Shown piece by piece: positions 10,682 to 22,023 of a stretch of DNA of 64,000 bases. The DNA comes from Agarophyton chilense (taxonomy: Eukaryota > Rhodophyta > Florideophyceae > Gracilariales > Gracilariaceae). Every line of letters begins with the position of its first letter. Position 1 is the stretch's first letter. Below the pieces are notes generated by a model. The model did not search any database. It worked only from the letters and a program-made list of their open reading frames with translations, and was not told the DNA's origin. The translations under genes were made by a program, and so were the position numbers. The stretch spans positions 1,240,001 through 1,304,000 of the forward strand of contig JARGXX010000022.1 of assembly GCA_030374765.1 (NCBI GenBank), written 5' to 3'.

Positions 10682-13600
10682 TCACGCACACCAACACCCC
10701 ACCCCAAAACAGCCCCACGACACACCCGAACCCTCGCCTTGCTCGGCGACAAGGGGGCGAACTACGCCTCGACAACAACAAACAAGAACTATACCACAAC
10801 GCACTCATATCACAAAACGACAGACACATCCCGCACGACACCACACAACACCCCATTCCCACCATCCACCACAACGACCCCACCTCCAACAAAATGGACC
10901 CCGACAAAGCACCTCGAATCCCGGCACTCGACACCACGAACTACGTGCTTTGGTATCTCGCAATGAAGACCGACGCCGCCACCATCGATGCACTCGCACA
11001 TATACAAGGAAACCCACCACCCTCACCAGACCCAGCCGACAGGAAAACCTACGACACAAAAAAAAACCAAGTCCTCTACGCCATTCTCAGTAGAGTCTCG
11101 ATCGACATATTAGTACTCTTTCTCGTCCCCGACTACGACCCCACCCCATATCACCTTATCCAAAAGGTCCTCACATACATAAAACAATCTACAAGAGAGG
11201 ACCACCGCTTTCTCTAGACCGAGGCAGAGAGCATAGAACTGGAAGACATCTCGAAAATCGACGAATACCTCAAACAGCATCTCTCCGTACGCCAGAAAAG
11301 GGTAGCGGCCCAATACCCTCACATAACAGAAGAAGACACCTCAATTGACTTCATCATCACGGGACTCAAGAAACAGGCTACCCTCACCCCGATCCTTGGT
11401 CACATCCTCTGCAACAAACCTACCACGATTCGCAACTTCATCAGAGTATTCAAATCATTGAAAACCCTTTACCAGCCGTCCACCGCGGGCCCCGCCCCAA
11501 ATACAACCATGCCACGCTTCACCGGGGACTATGGTACCCCCAACATCAGATACACGCAGCAACCCAACTTCCGCAGGACATCATACCCAACTCGACGCAT
11601 CCCCTACAATCAACTCTATACCTACCATAGGAGCTTGGGAGTACGGTGAAATCACACGGATGCACAGTGCAGAGACCAAAGCCATCCCAAACACAACCGC
11701 ACCCAACCCCGGGCCAAGTACGCACGCCCAATCATCCAATCTCCGGTACCAAACATTGCAGCATCCACCCCAAACCCCACTACAACCCCTCGAAGACACA
11801 TCGGAAGGAGAAACAGACGCCCCTAGTACGTTCATCTTCGACAGCGGCGCCCACCCCACCCACGTCCCACACCTCCATCCCTACATGACCCCCCTACGCA
11901 ATACAATCCTAACCCAAACAGCCACCCCACAGCGCACCAGATGCACGCACCATGGAACCCTGACCATCCACACGAGCAAGAATAGAAAGCTACGAACGTT
12001 CACGTTAGCCAACCCACACATTACACAAAACCTGCTCTCGGTCAACGACCTCGCCGTCAGATACGAACTCGTCGCGTTCACCGGCAAACGAGGATACATC
12101 ATAGATACCAAACGAAGCCCTCCGGCCCTCCTTGCCACACCACGGTGGCGAAACAATCAATATAGCCTTAAAGCTACCATTGTAAACGACACCAACGCGC
12201 AGACAGCCCGCACCATTCCCAAATCACACCGTAAAGGGAAGACAACCACATCACACAAGCACGCCACTCCAAATCATCACACCACGACCTCCACAAGCCA
12301 CAGGAGGACCACTACGACACACACCCCTTCAATCACAGAGACGCTGGCACCAACCAGAACCACAATAACCCTGCGCAAACTAACCAACCCCATCACCAAG
12401 CACCAAATGTACGGCGTCCAACTGACGACTCAAAACTAGCATTTACGTCTCAATCATGCTCACCCAAAAAAGCTCGCACTCACAGCCCAACAAAGACTCA
12501 TCCCCACCATGCCCAAGAACATAACACCAGACATCAAACTCACATGCAGGGCATGCGCACACGCCAAACAACACCCAGCGCCACACAAACGCAAGCAACA
12601 CTCGTAGACAATAGGATCCCACGTCAGCTCCGATACATGCGGCCCTATCACTCCAACATCGACCCACGGAAACAAACATATCCTCCTCGTAGTCTGCGCC
12701 ACCAGTAAATTCGCCATAGCGCACTTCATCAAAGACAGGAAGGATATACCGAAGCACATCGACAACACGCTTCACCACATCCAGACAACCATGCAACACC
12801 CGCTACGAGACTTTCGAAGCGACAACGCTAGAGAATACACATCTAATAAAATGCAGCAGATCTACGACCAGTACAAAGTCCGACACCATCTGCGAACACC
12901 GCATCAACCACAAGAAAACAGCATAGCAGAACGACTCAACCGCACTCTCATGGATTCGGTACGAGCTCTACTCAACACCTCAGGTCTCGATGATACATAC
13001 TGGGAAGACGCAGCACGAGACACACTCTTCAAGTATAACCTCATGCATCACACCACCACCAACACCTCCCCGTATAAACTATGGTACGGCACAACACCTC
13101 AGCTCAAGCGGTTATACACCTTCGGCCAACTTGGCACCATCCCAGTATACGCACCGAAGAAGAAACTGCAACCCCGAGCGAACCCCGCAAGGTACATGTA
13201 TGCGAAATCCCTCAACCAAGTAGTAATCCTCAACCTCAAAAACAACACGTACCAACCAATCAGAACAGAGGACTTCCACCCCCTACCGAAAGAACACAGA
13301 CCCTACCACAATCAACACAACGGCATTCAAAGCAAGAGCCAACCACAAACACCCTACACAGACGGCAATCCGACTAAACACGCCACCCTCCGCCAACCTG
13401 CCACAAGCACGACGATACCCGGACGCGAAGCAATGGGAAACCGCCCACAACCAAGAACTTCGCAATCTTGATGCATACCGCAGCATTGAATTGCAGGAGC
13501 CAACCTTTCGACCACCACCAGAAGCTGTGATCCCTCTATTGATACTATATAGATACAAAAGGTCAGCCGAGGGTCACATTGTCCAGCGAAAAACACGTTG

Positions 13601-14992
13601 CAATCTACACGGAGACCTCATGAAGCCAGGCCTCCACTTCGACCCCAAACATACAACGACATACACCGCAGATTGCATAAATAAAAGATTGCTCCTGGCA
13701 CTCCACGCAACACTGAACTTACCCCTTGAACACTTTCACATTAAGTCAGCGTACCTCTATGAAAAGTACCAACACGACATACCCATATATGTCAAGCAGA
13801 TGCCCAACTTCGATGGGACCTATCAACAACACAGCACCTACGGCCGCTTAGTAGGCAATCTCTACGGATCCCCTCCCGCCGCGTACTACTACAACAATGG
13901 ACTGCAACAATTTCTCGCAGCACAAGGATTCGTCAGCTCCGAAAACGACCCCTGTCTCTACACACGGCACAACGCGAAAGGCTACACCATAGTCAGTACA
14001 ACCATCGATGACTTCCTGGTCCTCGCATCAACACAATCGCTAATTGATGATCTATATCACACAATGCTCACCAAATATAAGATCAAATGACTAGGTCCAC
14101 CGACGAGATTTCTCAACTGGACAATATTGCGGTCACCGATAGGGACACACATATCGCAACCGGACGCAATCGACGCCGTACTGCAAGACACCAACATGCA
14201 ACACTGCAACCCAACCACCACACCCTACAACAATACGATAGTATTAGACAAGCAGCCGCCAAGCAAACCACTCTCAACCGCTGAAGCGAAAAGATACCGA
14301 GAAGTATTGGGCGAGATCCGATACATAACGGACAGCACCAGGCCCGACATCGCATACGCCACAAATCGCATAGCCCAACACATGGCAAAACGCAACAACA
14401 CCACCATCAAGACCTGAAAGGACTGCTAAGTTACCTCAAGGGGACACGAACACACGGTCTATTATTTCCCAACAAACAAAACGGCCCAGACTACCTGCTT
14501 CAGGTCTACAGCGATGCCGACTTCGCTAACGAAAATAATCGCAAGTCAATCTCAGGCACCGTCCACTGCGTTCAATCAACCCCCATATCATGGGCGTCAA
14601 GCAAACAAAACGTAGTAGCCATGTCGACAACAGAAGTGGAATACAAAGCAGCCACCGACGCCACAAGACAAACCACTGGGTTATCCAAACTACTACAAGA
14701 CGCAAGCTTTGCACCAGGACAGAGGACGCAACATTACATCGACAACCGCTCCGCCGTTCTCATCGCGGAAAACCAAGCCCCCACAAAACGCAGCAAATAC
14801 ATAGACATCCGCCATCATTACTTGCAACATCATGTCGCGAGCAAGACCATACAACTACACCGAATACCCACGAAAGAAATGCAAGCAGACATATTTACCA
14901 AACCACTCCACCAAACTCGCTTCAACCAACTCCGCGCGCAACTACACATCCTCCCCCGACCCCAGCAAAACTGTGACGTGCCAACCGGGGAC

Positions 14993-15128
14993 TGTCAAAC
15001 ACCATCCTGAAATATTGACACGCCACATTTTTTACGCAGTCAAACAGCATTACAGTAACGAAACAGTACTGGAGCGAAGCGACGACGACGAAGAAGTAAA
15101 AGTGGGGAGTAAGTGCCATTCACTCACA
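14993..15128 (+). repeat. copia-A 3' LTR (136 bp)
   Basis: It is the partner of the LTR at 10,535-10,670, with about 7 differences. The five bases after it (CACAG) do not match those before the 5' LTR (GGCAG), so the target duplication is unclear. Confidence 0.9.
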
Positions 15129-15389
15129 CACAGAGAGATAGCAGTGCTTATTTTTAACATTAAAGAGTGGCTGCCAAGCTCAGTTTCTTATTTGAACCTG
15201 GTTTATTGCCCTACTGTAAAGCCAACGTTATTTTGATGAAAAACCAATGCGATAACTAAGGCCGCATCTTCAGCCTATCCACGTTTACGGTGCGGCTTCA
15301 GCATCTACATTTGTATATGTTTCGCACCTTCGGCTTCGTGCTCCCGCCACGACAAATGTGCGATGGTCTTGTCTAAACCTTTGTCTACA

Positions 15390-16640
15390 TCCTATTTCGT
15401 TCTGTGTATCGATAATCAGGTACAATCGGTCGTCATTGTACCACATTTAGGTGTTTTTTTAAACGTAGCTATCAGCGATTGGAGTAAAGTAGATGCAGAA
15501 GCTTGAAATTATTGATTAGAAATATCTTTCAGCCCGGTTTTTGGCCATCGTATGTCTCTATAAAAGAGGCTGAGATGTCTACCAGTTCTTTCTCGGACGA
15601 CCTCAACCAAGATTTTTACATCCCAGAAATGAAACCTTCCATTATGGCTTCGAGCCACTCATTTATATCAATATGTGACGCATTAGCTCCCTGGGGCCTA
15701 GTGAGGCGATATCTGTTTGAAACAAAACCAAAACCTTGGTTAAAACATTTGAGGATTTTACTGCAGTAGATTCGATCAGTGCGGCGTGAACCGCTAGATA
15801 TAAGACCCTCTTTATGCCCACCGTAAAAGTTGAAGATCCCTTGTTGTGGACGTAAAACCAGTCTGTGTGTAGTAACCATGGAGAATCTATTTAGAAAGCC
15901 CGTATGGGTTTAAGAGGATTGTGAAGGTCGTGAAAACTTGTTGGCGACCTGGGGCTTCTCATTGAACAGAAAGCTTCCGCAAATAGTTCCGCGTACGTTT
16001 TTCTGCAAAAAGCAAGCTTCTGGGTTGAGCGAATAAGTATCTCTATTCTAGTACTTACACTGGAGAAGAATGTTAAGGATTATATACGTCTGCTTCTGGT
16101 TATCGCAGAAGTCAAAAGGCTGAAGAAAGCGTTTCTAATTGTAACGCAATGACTGCTGGATCAGTGTACTGTTCTCAATCGGTGGTAGCGTGGGAAAACG
16201 GGTTCTAAGGTTCAAATGCTTGACGGCGCCCATCCCAGAGTACTTGGGGCAATGGGCTGGTGTTTTTTCGTAGTTCTAGAGATTGGAGCTACGGAAACGA
16301 TGGATTGAAGACCAATTGGTAGAAGTAATGTACCAAAGGGGGTAGTTTAGTATCTTAACGCTGCTTGCCTTACTCTAAGGGAGACGCGTCACACAATCCA
16401 AATGAATAACAATGGCGAGGCGTTGGGATCTCCCTGGCACTGTAATGATAATCTATTACACTAATAAAAATAAAATAATAATCTAAATGAACCCAGTTGA
16501 GATCGGCTCGTCCAAGTGGCGTCTTTAAGATACCTCAGACCAGGACGGCTTACAAGGCCCAACAATGATCGTTTCTCCTTCACATTAATCCGGATTGTCT
16601 GAACGGAAGCCAGAAAGTCTGACGAACAGCGATTATTGGC
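15390..16640 (+). repeat. LTR-like repeat, family B, interrupted copy
   Basis: Two parts, about 15,390-16,139 and 16,583-16,640, follow the order of the family-B repeat at 17,858-18,614. Shared blocks are the TATA box (TCTCTATAAAAGAGG, 15,555-15,569), TTTCTCGGACGACCTCAACC, GCTTCTGGTTATCGCAGAAG just before the interruption, and TCCGGATTGTCTGAACGGAAGC just after it. A lone family-G LTR occupies 16,140-16,582 between them. The 5' limit is approximate. Confidence 0.55.
16140..16582 (-). repeat. Solo LTR of gypsy family G
   Basis: It runs TGTAACGCAATGACT to TCTCCTTCA on the plus strand, which is the reverse of the LTRs at 45,236 and 53,971. Its length is 443 bp against 444 bp for the other three copies. 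No internal gypsy sequence adjoins it on either side, as expected for a solo LTR left by recombination. The flanking bases do not give a clean 5-bp duplication. Confidence 0.85.
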
Positions 16641-17857
16641 GTGATTCTGTGATTGTGAACTGTTTCAAGAAAAATAAGAAGCAGAGTTTTATGCTGATAT
16701 GATAGTATCACATTCATCTATTCTGGCTTTTCAAGTACAAAAGATTTTTTCCGCTGTACTTAAGTGTCTACTTTTGTCCACCGCGGGACATTCAAAAGAT
16801 GGCGTCCAAATGATACTTTGGAGTTGGCAATTTCTCCGATGTTGTTTCCGAAAACACAACTTCCGGTGGTCCGGCAATCGAAATTGGAAACGGTTTTTTA
16901 ATTTGAAAATGTTGACATAAGAGGAAATCCGAATAAAGATAGGGCTTTAGAGCTACTTTGATTTCTAGAGAATGACGTGTTTGAGTTTTATTATTATACA
17001 CTTGTTATAAATAAGTTGTTCTCTGTAAATATTAAAGACGAGTTCACTGTGAAAATTATATTTATCAACCGTTTTGGGGCAGGCGAAGAATCCGAGCAAA
17101 ACATTAGACTAGCAATCTCGTCTAATTTAGATTATGGTTACCTAGCTCGTTCGATTACTTTCACAAAAATCGTATTTGGTAAGACAGGATTTAATGTCCG
17201 GGCAATGTTTGGCTTGTTGAAATGAAAGATTAGAAATTGATTTGGGAAAGAAAGGAGGTTTTTCTAAGGATTTGGGAGATGACACTAAGCTGGTTTCGAT
17301 TGTAACAGAAAACCCAGTAACGACTGATGTCAATAATACAATGAAGAGAACTGTGGACGGGGGAGAAATACAAAAAAATGATCAGATGAAAACCCCTCTT
17401 TCTTTATTTGAATATTTCATCTCATCACGGAAGATTTCGTTGTCAGAATATTTGTGAGAAAATCCAATAAAACAAAGACCAAAAAAACCAAAGAAGGAGA
17501 AGATATCAGACCCTGCGAGGGAGTCTAAGGTTATTTACAAGTTGGCTGATGCTTCTTCCGGGCTCACATGTGCATAGGTCAGTCATGGAGATACCGATGA
17601 TGCTAAGAAACGATTCATGAAGGTCAATAGTCTCCACAAAGCTATTTTCTGGTCTTTTGCTGGCCCGGCAGTCGAACATCCGAGACGTGTAAAAGCGGTT
17701 TTTTATGGGGCCATCCAGACAGAAATTAAAGTATTCCTGGATTCTGACGCTGTTCTTAATCCAATATCCACGAATTTATGTGCATTACTATTTCTGGATC
17801 TTATGGAGACTGTGGGTCGAGGAATGTGTAGAAAGTTCTGCACTGCTGGCACACACG
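16641..17857. other. No recognisable gene
   Basis: AT-rich sequence with frames of up to about 80 codons (such as 16,977-17,225) and no recognisable motif. It lies between two family-B repeats in the same orientation. It may be the remains of their internal region, but no gag or pol motif is visible. Confidence 0.4.
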
Positions 17858-18614
17858 TGTAGAGTGTGCCAGACGCGGCTAGAACATCAGCGTCATTACT
17901 GTAGCTGACGTCACGGTCTCATTTTCGCCACGCTGTGCATATTTGGCGCAGCGTGATTGGTTAGTTTGCTGCTCCAACGGCTTCTAGAAGCCAATGGAGT
18001 AACCTAGAAGCACATAGGGTGGAAATTAGTTTCTTAGTAGTTCGGCATGCTTCTAAACTCTATAAAAGGAGGTCCAGAGTCGCCGACTTTAGTCTCGACT
18101 CACCTCAAGCAATCGATACACACTTCAAGCCCCCACCCCCACATCTTTCAATCATTCTTTCAACCTAATCAACCGTAATCGTCAATCATCAAAGCGCGCA
18201 ACGCTAGCGCGTATTGGGGTGGGGCACTACCGTCGCTAAGACCGGTTGAAGCGCCATTAGGCGTGGACGGGAGACGGGCAGCGTGTACCAACGGCGCTTC
18301 TGTCGGCTGTGAGCCCCCACTGGAGCTTTTGCTTGGATAACAGTGACGGTCGAAAGACCTGGCGGTTCCCAGACGGTTGTGCTGGGCGGGATTCTGTCCG
18401 CAGGCGACGTGCCGTGTAACCTTTCCCGCAAAAGGCCAGCTTGGGTGTATGAGTGAAGGCATATCTTGCTGTCATTAGCTCTACTCGGGAAGTTCTGTAG
18501 GGATTGTATACGCGTGCTTCTGGTTGGCGCAGAAGTACGTAGGCTGCAGAAATCGTCTCACGTCCGGAGTGTCTTACCGGAAGCCGAGTGTCTGACACTT
18601 AGTAGCCCTTGACA
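17858..18614 (+). repeat. LTR-like repeat, family B, most complete copy
   Basis: It starts TGTAGAGTGTGCCAG and ends CCCTTGACA. It carries a good TATA box (CTATAAAAGGAG, 18,060-18,071) about 200 bp from the start, followed by a C- and A-rich leader. The ends TGT...ACA, the size of about 757 bp and the presence of further copies at 4,610-5,452 (minus) and 15,390-16,640 (plus) fit an LTR. No matching target duplication and no PBS are obvious. Confidence 0.6.
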
Positions 18615-18989
18615 TAAGTCTCCTGTTGCGCGTCGTTTGAAGAAGTTTTAAGAAGTCGTCGAAGTTCTACAAGAGATTGAGCCTGTGCTCTCTCTTTGTT
18701 TTCATTTTTCATTAGTGTTGGGTTGAGTCCTTTTGGTCCACACACTCTTCTGTTTTCTGCTTTGTCCTTTGTTCTTTCTTGGCCGCTTTCATCTTTTGGG
18801 GCTTTTGAGCCTACGAGAAGCACTTTTCATTCATTTATTTGCTTTAGTTTTAGCTTCCTGCGTCACAGTCTCGTGATGGCGCCCACAGAGACCTCGAAAC
18901 GTATCACGGTTGACAACGAGATTGCGCTCTATGCACGGGGCTCTACATGATATACTGATAACGTTTTGCACTACGAAAATTTTGATTTG
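18615..18989 (+). other. Possible leader and start of a decayed element
   Basis: This follows the family-B repeat. It is pyrimidine-rich and contains an ATG at 18,876 followed by 24 codons (MAPTETSKRITVDNEIALYA...), then a stop. It could be the leader and gag start of the family-B element, but no further coding sequence supports this. Confidence 0.3.
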
Positions 18990-19478
18990 ATTTATTCGTC
19001 ATGGAAGGGCCTCTGCTCAATGCCTGCACCAGTTTCACAAGACACACCACGGGGATATCCCAAATACTCCAGGACGCGAGCTTAGCACCATGGCAACTGA
19101 CACATCACTACATAAAAAACCGATCTGCAGTGCTCACAACAAAACATCAAGCCCATACAAAGTGATGCAAATACATCAACATCACTCGTCACTATATGAG
19201 CATCACGTCGCGACTTCTTCAAATTTCTTCGAAAGAAATGCGAACAGACATATTTACCGAACCGTTCCACAGCAATGGCTTCCATAAACTGCAAGCGCTA
19301 ATGGAAATACTCACCCAACCCTACCAGAACTACGACGAATCAGCCGAAAAGTGTCAAACACCATCATCATACATGCCACGTCACATTACGCTCTTCCAAG
19401 TATCATGATAGTTACAAGAAATTATTAGAGCGAAGTAAAAACGACGGCGAAAGAAAGTCCCAAACTATTTCTTTTTAC
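18990..19478 (+). mobile_element. copia-A fragment: RNase H end plus LTR
   Basis: The sequence matches the 3' end of the copia-A element. It covers the end of RNase H, with a block EMRTDIFTEPFHSN equivalent to EMQADIFTKPLHQT, and then an LTR copy beginning TGTCAAACACCATCA at 19,351. It is diverged, broken and incomplete. It shares the A- and C-rich coding strand of copia-A. Confidence 0.75.
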
Positions 19479-21774
19479 TCATGATGCTGGCTGAATTTTT
19501 CTCCAAATCATCGATATATGGAAATTTCACTAGCCCTTATTTGATCGTGATATAATTTTTCTATTTTGAAAACTTCATTTCAATTTAAAAACCGAATTCA
19601 TGGTCTAGGGGATTTAGATTCTTTATCACGAAGATCTCTTAGCCTTTGCCCGGGTTTCCTTAGTCATTTGAATGATATGATAATATATATTTACATTATA
19701 CGTCCGAAAATTTATTGGAATGAGTAGTCGATCACGAGAAGAAGTGGACGTACTGTGGCAGGTCTAACATCAGTAGACGCAAGGTATGTATTCGTCGCAT
19801 CCTTGATTCTGTGATGAGGATGGCCTGTTGGTAGCAGTTTTCTATATCTTCCAACATTGGCAGATTTTGATAGGTTAAGGGTCTTTCTTCTTGACGGTTT
19901 ATATCTGATGACCAATGTCGTTGTTGTACTGATCTTAGTGCGACACCCAATTCTCGATACATGGACAAAAAGTATCAGTATGAATTCTGTTTTGGTCTGT
20001 CATTCTACATAGTGCGCTCCTAGCAAGCTTATGGGAGGCCTTTGGGAAAGTATGTGATTATTCTGAGAACAGTCCAGTAAAATCGACAAAAGAAATATGT
20101 TGTATGTAACAGGCTTGTCGGCATAACAAATTCTACATCAACAAGAAAGATTCTGAAAATATATACTAATCTATGGGTACTTCCTTCTATTTCGATGCCC
20201 AAGAGAGCTTGGAGCTGAAATGAAAACCTCTTGAGGGACCTGGCTTGGAATTTAAGTAATTTCCGCCTTTGAGTTTGTTCTGAATATCACTGCTTTTCAG
20301 GGTGGCGTCATTGATCATCTCCGCAAAAGCTTAGGACAGAGACGTAGTCTCTCTTTATCTGCGAAACTAAGTCGGGGTGAAAGTTCGAGGGAGACCAGCG
20401 TGACAAACACGGAGAGTAGATCAAAGAGACTCAGTGAAAGTGTGGCTCGTTCCATTGTATGCGTGTGGACCCTTAGATGAAAGTAAGTAGGAAAATAAAG
20501 GGGGTTTCCCCAATGGAGACGAACATAGCGATTGGGCTTCATACCCAGCAGGATAATAATTGAAAACACTGAACAGAAACAAGAACGAGCAAAAGCGGTT
20601 ATTCGTAAGCATTACAACGATAACGGTTTTCTCTGAGTCAGCGGGTTTGTAAATTTAACATGGGTGATGTGGCTTGACCTCCGAAGAGATACGTTGAATG
20701 CGAAAGCAGGAAAGACCATAACCAAGAACTACATCTGGTAATGTCGGCTGAAAGTCAGTGCAATATCGCTGATTCTGCTATTTTACTGAACATGCTTTGC
20801 TACGGTTACCGTACGTACATGGTGTAAATAACCCACCATGGCTGTGCCAACCTTCTTCATGAAAATCAATGGAAAAAGTATCCGAATCTCAACAAGGTTA
20901 AATTTATGTCGCGCCTACGCGTGTAAAACACACTCGCCAAGCTATCGTAATGGATTCTGGTGTCTAGACTAAAAGAAGCAATACTCATATCAAACAAAAA
21001 AGTAGAAAAATGCCGAAGTTCTGTGAGATTACTATCGAGAGGGTTTTATTTTTTATCCGCCTCCTGAGGTGCAAGGAAGACATCCGTGATGGTAAGGGCC
21101 ACACCGGACAACACCTATACTAGCAAATCCGGGTTACCCATTCAACCTCCCAATTGAAGGGTTGAACAAGCATCCCCGGACTGTAATCCTCTCAAAAGCG
21201 AACCCTCATTCCTTTCACCTTCTACCAAATACACCATTTTCCGAGAAACCTCTCCGAATCCTTCGCTGACTTACTCTACTGGTCGATCGGCGTTTTCTGG
21301 ATATTGATAAAATCCAAGCCTCATGAAAAATAACATAAACAATACAAACTGCAACCCACAGGGTTGCTTCTTGGGATTTCTTTCCGAGACTTCTCTGCAA
21401 AGCACACCTGCAACTGCATCGCCGACCTATACCATGAACGCGAGTACCACTCCTTTAGATGGTTTTGAAACGATGTTGTGGCCTTCATATGGCATGCTGG
21501 TCGGCTTTCAACGAACTGCGCTTGCATCATCTCTCTGGGTTGCATCGTAGTTCGACTGGACTGAAATTGTTCAGTGAAACTCTTTCAGCGCTGTGAGCTG
21601 ATGGAAACATGATGCTCCCAAGGGATGCTCTTTTCCTTGAAATGACACTGTGAAAAAAGCCCAACCGCATCACCGTCTCCCGCCGTCTCACTTACGCATA
21701 CCCCTGAGATACACTTAAGTTGATGTAAGGGTTATGTGTATACGTGTCACACAAAAGAAAGGTGGTCCGGAGTC
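19479..21774. other. No recognisable gene
   Basis: About 2.3 kb of mostly AT-rich sequence with no frame above 85 codons and no recognisable motif. It ends at the target site of the copia-B insertion. Confidence 0.5.
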
Positions 21775-21779
21775 CTTCT

Positions 21780-22009
21780 TGTTGGAGAATTGATCGTTAC
21801 AATCGGACAAGAACGGATACAGTTTTTGGGAACTGTATCGGAATAGTGGCGCAGAGTTTGTAACCAAAACGATTGGAACTAGATACAAATTTTGAAAAGC
21901 CTGTGACCAGTGATTTGAGGCGGGAGGATAGTTTGGCTGCCTATAAAGGGCAGCCTGAACAAACAGTAAACCCTGGGAACTGCTTAGATTGGTAGATCCT
22001 TGAACAAGA
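21780..22009 (+). repeat. copia-B 5' LTR (230 bp)
   Basis: It starts TGTTGGAGAATTG and ends CTTGAACAAGA, so the ends are TG...GA, not TG...CA. A TATA box (CTATAAAGGG, 21,941-21,950) lies about 60 bp before the end. It is preceded by CTTCT, which recurs after the 3' LTR. Confidence 0.95.
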
Positions 22010-22023
22010 GGTTATGGGCCCAG
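22010..22023 (+). promoter_or_regulatory. Primer-binding site, copia-B
   Basis: GGTTATGGGCCCAG follows the LTR without a gap. It is the complement of CTGGGCCCATAACC, the anticodon arm (CAU) of eukaryotic initiator tRNA-Met. This is the half-tRNA priming known from Drosophila copia and yeast Ty5. Confidence 0.85.

Larger units (their letters stand above)
10535..15128 (+). mobile_element. Ty1/copia retrotransposon, family copia-A
   Basis: The element is bounded by two 136-bp direct repeats and has the copia order of parts. Gag starts near 10,892 (MDPDKAPRIPALDTTNYVLW). The protease region is at about 11,830, with the active-site motif FDSGA. The integrase spans about 12,430-13,300, with NSIAERLNRTL and a GAG-pre region before it. 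Reverse transcriptase is at about 13,490-14,090, where the usual YVDD box reads TIDDF. RNase H is at about 14,500-14,970, with STTEVEY and EMQADIFTKPL. It is broken, with several breaks. The two LTRs differ at about 7 of 136 positions, so insertion is not recent. No clear target duplication is seen. The coding strand is strikingly rich in A and C. Confidence 0.9.

Noticed and set aside
10662-11322. Several long minus-strand frames in copia-A
   Set aside because: They arise because the A- and C-rich coding strand has few stop codons in reverse. They show no protein motif.
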